Positions 1 to 5,384 of a stretch of DNA of 5,983 nucleotides are shown here, one piece after another (position 1 is the first letter of the stretch; each line of letters begins with the position of its first letter). The translations under genes and the position numbers were made by a program. The stretch is taken from assembly GCA_027459565.1 (NCBI GenBank), contig DAIDIA010000168.1:1-5983 (forward strand), read 5' to 3'. This DNA is from Acidimicrobiaceae bacterium (GTDB taxonomy: Bacteria; Actinomycetota; Acidimicrobiia; Acidimicrobiales; Bog-793). The notes under the pieces are model-generated. The model was not told the origin of the DNA, did not search any database, and saw only the letters and a list, made by a program, of their open reading frames with translations.

Positions 1-484
1 TGAGGGTCGGATCGACGGCGTCGACATCACCGACGAAGCCGAGATTGGGGTCCCTCGCCGACGCGGTGATGAATCCTGCATCTTCGCCAGAAAGACCAAC
101 CGCGAGCGGACCGTGCACGTTGATTGCACCCACGATGTCCCTATTCACCTTCCCGACAAGCACCATCCTCGCGATGTCAAGGGTGTCGGCATCGGTGACA
201 CGCAGGCCATCCCGAAACTCCGGGACCTTTCCCAGGCGCTCCATCAGTCCGCCAATCTGTGGCCCCCCGCCATGTACGACGACGGGAAGGATGCCGACCG
301 ACCGAAGCAGCACGATGTCTTGGGCGAAACTTGCGAGTGATTCGGATTCGCCGATTCCACCGAACGCGTTTCCGCCGTACTTGATCACCACCGTCCGCCC
401 GGCAAAACGCCGGATGAACGGGATCGCCTCCGCGAGCACATCAGCACGCGTTCTCGGGTCGAGGACATTCGATCTGGTGATCAT
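1..484 (-). CDS. argB: Acetylglutamate kinase, N-terminal part (cut by window edge)
   Basis: ArgB phosphorylates N-acetyl-L-glutamate with ATP, the second step of arginine synthesis, in the cytoplasm. The visible 161 residues are about half of the usual 290-300. The rest runs off the left edge, and no stop occurs in the visible part. Motifs seen: the nucleotide/phosphate-binding KYGGNA at residues 35-40, the glycine-rich HGGGPQIG at 71-78, the substrate-binding GLRVTD at 93-98, and GEDAG at 133-137. Residues before the first strand (about 11-30, with IPFIRRFAG) match the extra N-terminal helix found in arginine-sensitive enzymes such as that of Pseudomonas aeruginosa, so feedback inhibition by arginine is inferred. 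After KYGGNA there are about four extra residues (FGGIG) compared with the homologues I remember. The ATG start overlaps the argJ stop as ATGA, with a GAGG ribosome site five bases upstream. Identification is secure. Confidence 0.96.
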   Translation of the reverse strand, partial: MITRSNVLDPRTRADVLAEAIPFIRRFAGRTVVIKYGGNAFGGIGESESLASFAQDIVLLRSVGILPVVVHGGGPQIGGLMERLGKVPEFRDGLRVTDADTLDIARMVLVGKVNRDIVGAINVHGPLAVGLSGEDAGFITASARDPNLGFVGDVDAVDPTL

Positions 485-1647
485 GAGGTCCTCATGTTCT
501 CGTCGATGTAGCCATGACCGAGATCGGTTGTCAGAATGGTTGCTTCCGCAGAGCCGAGGCCGAGGTCGCAGGTGACGCGCACGTGTTGCAGTCGCATGTG
601 GTCGGAGACGGACGCCACGTCATGGTCGACCTCTATCCCGTTCTTACACACGACAACTCCGCCATAGGCGACAGACACGCGGTCGATGTCGAATTCAGCA
701 CCGGAGGCGCCGAGCTCGCTCACTATCCTTCCCCAGTACGGATCAGATCCAAACAGCGAAGTCTTGACGAGGAGGCTGAGCGCGACCTGGCGACCCGCGC
801 GCTTCGCGTCCGCAATACTCGCTGCGCCGGTGACATGGATGGATGCGACGCGTGTCGTTCCCTCTGCATCCTCGGCGAGGAGCAGGGCGAGCTTGGTGCA
901 CGCCAGCGTCACCGCGGATTCGAACTTAACTGGGTCGACCTCGCCCGCGGCGCCGCTCGCAAGGATCACCACGGTGTCGTTCGTTGAGGTACAGCCATCC
1001 ACGATGAGTTCGTTGAAGGTGTCCCTTACTCCGCTCCTTAGCGCTGCGCCGAGCTGGGCTGGTGAGACCTTTGCGTCCGTTGTGAGAACGACCAGCATCG
1101 TTGCCATGTTCGGAGCGATCATTCCGGCGCCCTTCGCCATCCCTCCGACAACGAAGCCATCTGCCTCGATGAGCACCTCTTTGGCATGGGTATCTGTCGT
1201 CAGGATCGCTGTTGCCGCGCGCCGTGCGTCATCCCTGCTCGATCCTGCCGAAGAGACAAGCGCGTCGATATGCGAGGTAATTCGCTCCATCTCGAGTGGT
1301 ATGCCGATGAGACCGGTGGAGCAGACCAGCACCTCTTCCTCAGTGCCGCCAATTGCATCAGCAAGCACCCTGCAGGTTTCCTGTGAGGCCAGGAGTCCCT
1401 GGGCTCCCGTGGCCGCGTTGGCGCATCCGCTGTTGAGGATCACGCCACGCGCCAATCCCTGAGTGCTTTCGAGGTGTCTTCGAGAGAGCTGCACCGGAGC
1501 GGCCGCCGCGCGATTGGTCGTAAACACCGCCGCGACGGGAACTGGGCCATGCGTTGACGCGACGAGCGCGAGGTCAGGGTCCCCGCTGGGTTTGATGCCA
1601 CACGCGATTCCCGACGCGATGAACCCTGCTGGACCTGTCACACTCAT
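481..1647 (-). CDS. argJ: Glutamate N-acetyltransferase / ornithine acetyltransferase
   Basis: ArgJ transfers the acetyl group from N-acetylornithine to glutamate, which makes arginine synthesis cyclic. Bifunctional forms also use acetyl-CoA, and the sequence alone does not decide which type this is. The protein has 388 residues, near the usual 390-410. The autoprocessing site is clear: in MATML (181-185) cleavage would fall between Ala182 and Thr183, and Thr183 becomes the nucleophile of the beta chain. The oxyanion-hole Thr-Gly lies in CSTGLIG (109-115, T111-G112), and STNDTV is at 221-226. The C-terminus TTDLGHGYIDEN then MRTS resembles the actinobacterial 'YVEEN' end, but it is about two residues shorter between Asn385 and the last residue. 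The ATG at 1647 overlaps the argC stop (ATGA) and has an AGGTGG-like ribosome site ten bases upstream. The end overlaps argB by four bases. Confidence 0.97.
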   Translation of the reverse strand: MSVTGPAGFIASGIACGIKPSGDPDLALVASTHGPVPVAAVFTTNRAAAAPVQLSRRHLESTQGLARGVILNSGCANAATGAQGLLASQETCRVLADAIGGTEEEVLVCSTGLIGIPLEMERITSHIDALVSSAGSSRDDARRAATAILTTDTHAKEVLIEADGFVVGGMAKGAGMIAPNMATMLVVLTTDAKVSPAQLGAALRSGVRDTFNELIVDGCTSTNDTVVILASGAAGEVDPVKFESAVTLACTKLALLLAEDAEGTTRVASIHVTGAASIADAKRAGRQVALSLLVKTSLFGSDPYWGRIVSELGASGAEFDIDRVSVAYGGVVVCKNGIEVDHDVASVSDHMRLQHVRVTCDLGLGSAEATILTTDLGHGYIDENMRTS

Positions 1648-2657
1648 GGGAGTAGAGCCACCTTTGGTAATCCTGCGCCCTCGTCGAAACCGAGCGCGAC
1701 GTTCGCTGCCTGTACTGCCTGCCCGGAGCCGCCCTTGGTGAGGTTGTCAAGCGCGGAGAAGAGAATCAGGGTATCCGTCCGCGCGTCAAATCTCGCCCCG
1801 ATGTGCACGTTGTTCGATCCGTAGGTATCACGCGTCGCGGGAAGCCCGTCAGTGACACAGACAAATTGATCGTTTCCATAGGTGGTCCGGTGGAAGTCAA
1901 GAACCTCCTCCGTGGAGACCCCCTTTGCCGGGCGCGCATAGATCGTCGTGAGAATCCCCCGGGTCATCGGCAGGAGATGCGGCGTGAAAAGAACGCTCGC
2001 GCCGGTTGCCTGCTCGATCTCTGGCGTATGACGGTGTGTCGTCACCGCGTACGCGACATAGTTCTCGTTAACACGGGAGTGATGGGTCGTCGGTTGGGGC
2101 TCCTTGCCGGCCCCGGAGGTCCCGCTGGCGCCGTCAATGATCACTCCGCTCGGCACGATCAGACCAGCACTGACCAAGGGTGCGAGCGCGATGGAGGCAG
2201 CTGTGACGTAACAGCCCGGTGAGGTGATGAAACTCGCGGAGCGAAGCGCCTCCCGATTGACCTCGACGAGACCGTAGGTCGATTGCGCAAGCAATTCCGG
2301 ACACCGGTGGGTGAATCCGTACCATGTGAGGTAGAGCGAGGGGTCCTTGAGCCGAAAATCGGCGCCGAGATCGACCACGAGGCCCACCTTTCCCACAAGT
2401 TCGGGGATGACGCTCTGGGAGGCTCCCGAAGGCAGGGCAACAAAGACCACGTCGCATGAAAGCAGCGCTCCTAAGTCGTAACCGCCAACGATGACGTCGC
2501 CGTAGGCCGCACTGAGACCAGGATAGAGCGCCCCGAGCGGTCGACCCGCCGACGAATCGGCCTGGATCGCGCTGACCTCAAAATTGGGATGACCGGCGAG
2601 CAGGCGAAGGAGCTCCGCCCCGAGATATCCTGACGCTCCGACGACACCAGCCTTCAT
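1644..2657 (-). CDS. argC: N-acetyl-gamma-glutamyl-phosphate reductase
   Basis: ArgC reduces N-acetylglutamyl phosphate with NADPH to the semialdehyde, the third step of arginine synthesis. With the start used here it has 337 residues, normal for the shorter bacterial form. The N-terminus carries the NADP-binding GVVGASGYLGAELL (about residues 4-17). The catalytic cysteine is Cys149 in SPGCY, the catalytic histidine lies in HRHTPEIEQ (208-216), and the C-terminal NLTKGGSGQAVQ (305-316) is a family signature. An in-frame ATG five codons upstream (2672) would add MYLYR. The start at 2657 is preferred because family members begin just before the GxxG motif. Neither ATG has a Shine-Dalgarno sequence, so a leaderless or very short-leader transcript is possible. 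It is the first gene of the arg cluster, preceded by a probable ArgR operator, and its stop overlaps the argJ start. Confidence 0.96.
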   Translation of the reverse strand: MKAGVVGASGYLGAELLRLLAGHPNFEVSAIQADSSAGRPLGALYPGLSAAYGDVIVGGYDLGALLSCDVVFVALPSGASQSVIPELVGKVGLVVDLGADFRLKDPSLYLTWYGFTHRCPELLAQSTYGLVEVNREALRSASFITSPGCYVTAASIALAPLVSAGLIVPSGVIIDGASGTSGAGKEPQPTTHHSRVNENYVAYAVTTHRHTPEIEQATGASVLFTPHLLPMTRGILTTIYARPAKGVSTEEVLDFHRTTYGNDQFVCVTDGLPATRDTYGSNNVHIGARFDARTDTLILFSALDNLTKGGSGQAVQAANVALGFDEGAGLPKVALLP

Positions 2658-2692
2658 GCGATAAAGATACATTCAATTGCATGATTATGCAA
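2658..2692 (-). promoter_or_regulatory. Candidate argC promoter elements
   Basis: Two readings are possible. (a) TTGCAT (2692-2687) as the -35, 17 bases of spacing and TATCTT (2669-2664) as the -10, six bases before the ATG at 2657; this would give a leaderless argC message. (b) CATAAT (2689-2684, five of six to TATAAT) as an extended-type -10, with transcription starting near 2677 and no good -35. In both cases the palindrome at 2677-2692 overlaps the promoter, as expected for repression. This rests on inspection alone and is weak evidence by itself. Confidence 0.3.
2677..2692. promoter_or_regulatory. Probable ArgR operator (ARG box)
   Basis: A perfect inverted repeat, TTGCAT-GATT-ATGCAA, has six-base arms and a four-base centre. 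Arginine repressor boxes are 18-bp imperfect palindromes with a 5-4-5 core (TGAAT-N4-ATTCA in Escherichia coli; GCAT-containing variants are described upstream of argC in Streptomyces). The geometry, the arm sequence and the place just upstream of the first arg gene all fit. A possible second, poorer half follows (TGAAT at 2675-2671, then CTTTA at 2666-2662), but its centre is only about 16 bp away rather than the usual 21, so only one box is called. ArgR itself is not in the window. Confidence 0.65.
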
Positions 2693-2693
2693 A

Positions 2694-2718
2694 TCGACAG
2701 AATGACGGTCTCTGTCGA
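2694..2718 (-). terminator. Candidate hairpin terminator after trpA
   Basis: TCGACAGA (2694-2701) and TCTGTCGA (2711-2718) form a perfect 8-bp stem with a nine-base loop, about 20 bases past the trpA stop. On the minus strand the stem is followed by only three T residues before GCATAAT, so the U-tract is poor. It could be a weak terminator, a 3'-end stabilising hairpin, or a chance palindrome. If it is leaky, trp transcripts would run into argC. Confidence 0.35.
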
Positions 2719-2737
2719 ACGCGGTGGCAGTCCCCGA

Positions 2738-3532
2738 TCACCAGCGCGAATCGAGAGCCGCTCTGATCTCGCCGATGAATCCGGCCGCCCCCTCCGCACC
2801 TTGACCATCGAGCAGCCGGCGGACCAAAGCGGAGCCGATGACGACGCCATCTGCAACCGAACAGATTGCAACTGCCTGCTCCGGATTCGAGACGCCGACG
2901 CCGACGAGAACGGGCGTTGTCGTCTCGTCTTTGCAGCGTTGGGCGATAACAAGCGATGAGTTGGCAAGTTCCGTTCGCTCGCCCGTGACTCCAAGCAATC
3001 CGACCGCGTAAACAAAGCCTCTGCTTGCCTCGCAGATTCTCGCGAGTCGTTCATCTGGAGTCGTCGGGGCAACAAGTTGAACAGCGTCGATACCTGCTGC
3101 AGCGGCCTCGCTCATCCACTCCCCCGCCTCGTCAAGGGGGAGATCTGGCAAGATCACCCCGGCGACATTCGCATCGCGCAAGGTCTTCGCCATCCGGTGG
3201 AAGCCCGCGTGCGCGACGAGATTCACGTAGGTCATCACCACAAGGGGAACACCGACCTGTGTGCGCGAGAGCTCGGCGATGACCGACTGCGGAGTGGTGC
3301 CGCGCTCGAGAGCTCGCACTGAGGCCTCCTGAATCACCGGGCCGTCCATCACGGGATCCGAGAACGGTATGCCGATCTCTATGGCGTCGGCGCCAGCGAC
3401 AGCTAGTGCCGAGATGACCTCTGTCCATTCGTCATCGAGGCCACCAGTGATATAGGGCACGATCAATTTGCGGCCACGGTCACGCTGCGCACGCAGGCAC
3501 TCCTCAAGTGGTCCCATGATGCGATCGCTCAT
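2738..3532 (-). CDS. trpA: Tryptophan synthase alpha subunit
   Basis: TrpA cleaves indole-3-glycerol phosphate to indole and glyceraldehyde 3-phosphate. The indole passes by tunnel to TrpB in the alpha2-beta2 complex. The product has 264 residues, the normal size for this TIM barrel. The catalytic pair is present in EIGIPFSDPVMDG: Glu52 and Asp63, matching Glu49 and Asp60 of Salmonella TrpA. The flexible loop GVTGER is at 181-186, and the phosphate-binding parts are GVGVS (211-215) and GSALV (233-237). The ATG at 3532 overlaps the trpB stop as ATGA, and GGAG lies eight bases upstream of the start, so coupling to trpB is likely; this would help equal production of the two subunits. It is the last gene of the trp cluster, followed by a hairpin and the arg control region. 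Confidence 0.97.
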   Translation of the reverse strand: MSDRIMGPLEECLRAQRDRGRKLIVPYITGGLDDEWTEVISALAVAGADAIEIGIPFSDPVMDGPVIQEASVRALERGTTPQSVIAELSRTQVGVPLVVMTYVNLVAHAGFHRMAKTLRDANVAGVILPDLPLDEAGEWMSEAAAAGIDAVQLVAPTTPDERLARICEASRGFVYAVGLLGVTGERTELANSSLVIAQRCKDETTTPVLVGVGVSNPEQAVAICSVADGVVIGSALVRRLLDGQGAEGAAGFIGEIRAALDSRW

Positions 3533-4710
3533 CCAAGGATCTCCATGATCTCCGCGACGTCTTTGTCGCCACGACCGGAGAGCGTCATCAGAACGGTCGA
3601 ACCCGAGGGGATCTCACCCGAGTCGCAGGCACGGAAGATCCAGGCAAGCGCGTGGGCCGGTTCCAGTGCGGGAAGTATCCCCTCGGTTGAAGAAAGCCGG
3701 CGGAATGCATCGAGCACCTCTGCGTCGCCTACAGATTCATAGGTCGCCCGTCCGATTGCCGAAAGATACGCGTGCTCGGGACCAACTCCCGGATAGTCGA
3801 GGCCCGCTGAAATTGAATGCGCCTCTTCGATCTGACCTGCCTCGTCTTGCAGGAAGTTCGACCGCATGCCATGTACCACTCCGGCGATGCCGCGCCCGTT
3901 GGCTGCCCCTCCCTCGGGTTCCACACCGACAAGACGCGCGTCGGTGTCCGCGAATCCTGCAAAGGTTCCCGCTGCATTCGAGCCGCCGCCGACGCATGCG
4001 ACGACGAAATCCGGCACCGAACCTCCAAGGAGCTCACGGCACTGCTCGCGTGCCTCATCGCCGACGACTCTCTGGAACTGACGAACCATGAAGGGATAGG
4101 GATGAGGTCCAACGACAGATCCGATGCAGTAGTAGGTCGTCTCCACGGAGGCAACCCAGTCACGAAGGGCATCATTGATCGCGTCCTTGAGGGTCCTTGC
4201 ACCCGAGGTGACGGAGATGACCTCGGCTCCGAGGAGTTTCATACGAAAGACGTTGAGCTCTTGACGGTGGACATCCACCTCACCCATGTAGACCACACAG
4301 TCGAGACCGAGGAGTGCGGCCGCAGTGGCAGAGGCAACTCCATGTTGTCCGGCACCCGTTTCGGCGATAAACCGTCGCTTTCCCATCCGTTTTGCGAGCA
4401 GCGCCTGCCCGAGGACGTTGTTGATCTTGTGAGACCCGGTGTGCGTCAGGTCCTCGCGCTTGAGCATCAGCGTTATGCCAAGCTCCTTCGAGAGCTGACG
4501 GCAGATGGTCACCGGCGTCGGGCGACCCGCGTAGTAGTGCAAGAGGTCATCGAGCTCAGCCCGAAAGGCGGGATCAACCCATGCCGCGCGGAACGCGTCC
4601 TCGAGCTCCTGGCAGGCAGGGACAAGGCTTTCGGGAACGAATCGGCCTCCGAAGTCGCCAAACCGTCCGGCCGCGGAGGGCTCCCCCATATATGACTCTG
4701 ATTTGGTCAC
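3529..4710 (-). CDS. trpB: Tryptophan synthase beta subunit (PLP enzyme)
   Basis: TrpB condenses indole with L-serine to give tryptophan using pyridoxal phosphate. The protein has 393 residues, typical of the TrpB1 type that partners with TrpA. Motifs seen: HTGSHKINN (90-98) with the PLP lysine Lys95; ETGAGQHG (117-124) with catalytic Glu117; the PLP phosphate loop CVGGGSNAAG (239-248); SAGLDYPGVGPEH (301-313); and LSGRGDKD (377-384) with the serine facing the pyridine nitrogen. The start is taken as GTG at 4710, which overlaps the trpF stop as GTGA and has a GAAGAGGA purine stretch just upstream. An ATG seven codons later (4689) is a less likely alternative. The stop overlaps the trpA start. 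Confidence 0.97.
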   Translation of the reverse strand: MTKSESYMGEPSAAGRFGDFGGRFVPESLVPACQELEDAFRAAWVDPAFRAELDDLLHYYAGRPTPVTICRQLSKELGITLMLKREDLTHTGSHKINNVLGQALLAKRMGKRRFIAETGAGQHGVASATAAALLGLDCVVYMGEVDVHRQELNVFRMKLLGAEVISVTSGARTLKDAINDALRDWVASVETTYYCIGSVVGPHPYPFMVRQFQRVVGDEAREQCRELLGGSVPDFVVACVGGGSNAAGTFAGFADTDARLVGVEPEGGAANGRGIAGVVHGMRSNFLQDEAGQIEEAHSISAGLDYPGVGPEHAYLSAIGRATYESVGDAEVLDAFRRLSSTEGILPALEPAHALAWIFRACDSGEIPSGSTVLMTLSGRGDKDVAEIMEILG

Positions 4711-5384
4711 TCGTCCTCTTCCCAGTTGTAGAGCGCGCTTGTTCCTGGAGAACGTGCATTCTCCCCGCGATCCGCGAGCTCGGCCTCGGCACCTCTTGCA
4801 GCCATCAGGAAGGACCGCAGTTTCCGGTGGTCCTTGTGCCCTGGCGATGCCTCCACCCCGGAGTTCACATCAACGCCCCACGGCTGAACCCGCAGAATCG
4901 CCTCTGCAACGTTGTCCGGGTCAAGTCCTCCGGCAAGTATCAGCCGATTCGTGCGCGGAACCCCCTCAAGCACTCGCCAGTCGAAAACCTGACCAGATCC
5001 CGGATTTGGCGCATCGATGAGCAGGGCATCCGCCTCGTACTTACCTGCACGGTCGAGCATCGGCGATCCGGCGCCGAACGCCTTGATGAGAAAGTGCACA
5101 TGGGGCCTGATCACCGCAACCTGCTCGGGCGTCTCGCTTCCATGAAGCTGGACACCTTTGACACCAGCAGCCGCCGCAACCTCAATGACGCGCTCGGGCA
5201 GCGAGTCCCGGAAGACTCCGATTGTCATGATCTCACCGGGTAACCGGGAGGTTATGCGTGCGACGGCACCAGAGGCGACCTGCCGCGTCGAAGGCGCAAA
5301 TATGAATCCAACAGCGTCGGCCCCAAGGGCAACGCTCAACAGCGCATCCTCCTCATTTGTCACCCCGCAGATATTGACGAACAT
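4707..5384 (-). CDS. trpF: Phosphoribosylanthranilate isomerase
   Basis: TrpF performs the Amadori rearrangement of phosphoribosylanthranilate to CdRP, the substrate of TrpC. The barrel motifs are present: the general-base cysteine Cys6 in NICGVT, PSTRQV with Arg34, QLHG (79-82), LLIDA with the general-acid Asp124, LAGGL (150-154), and GVDVNSGVE (170-178) followed by PGHKD. The product has 225 residues against about 200-210 usual; the excess is an acidic C-terminal tail ending NWEEDE. The residue before ICG is Asn4, where most family members have Lys. The start is the ATG at 5384, which shares one base with the trpC stop (TGATG); a GTG at 5393 would add three residues. No clear ribosome site is seen, so reinitiation after trpC is likely. 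It is a separate gene, neither fused to trpC nor replaced by PriA. Confidence 0.95.
   Translation of the reverse strand: MFVNICGVTNEEDALLSVALGADAVGFIFAPSTRQVASGAVARITSRLPGEIMTIGVFRDSLPERVIEVAAAAGVKGVQLHGSETPEQVAVIRPHVHFLIKAFGAGSPMLDRAGKYEADALLIDAPNPGSGQVFDWRVLEGVPRTNRLILAGGLDPDNVAEAILRVQPWGVDVNSGVEASPGHKDHRKLRSFLMAARGAEAELADRGENARSPGTSALYNWEEDE

Noticed and set aside
45..575. 176-codon plus-strand open frame at the left end
   Set aside because: It is antisense to argB, whose motifs are intact.
686..1462. 258-codon plus-strand open frame opposite argJ
   Set aside because: Its Ser/Thr/Ala-rich composition is typical of a shadow frame, and it lies opposite a fully recognisable argJ.
2662..2675. 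Second ARG box (TGAAT-N4-CTTTA)
   Set aside because: The right half matches the consensus poorly, and the distance to the first box does not fit the usual tandem spacing.
2578..3075. Minus-strand open frame spanning the trpA-argC gap
   Set aside because: It is out of frame with trpA and argC, is Arg/Ser-rich, and would cover the operator; it looks like a frame-shifted shadow.
3817..4695. 292-codon open frame on the plus strand opposite trpB
   Set aside because: It lies wholly within trpB, whose motifs are complete. Long antisense frames are common in GC-rich DNA, and the translation shows no recognisable domain.
4581..5243. 220-codon plus-strand open frame across trpB and trpF
   Set aside because: It is antisense to two well-supported genes, is Arg/Pro-rich and has no motifs.
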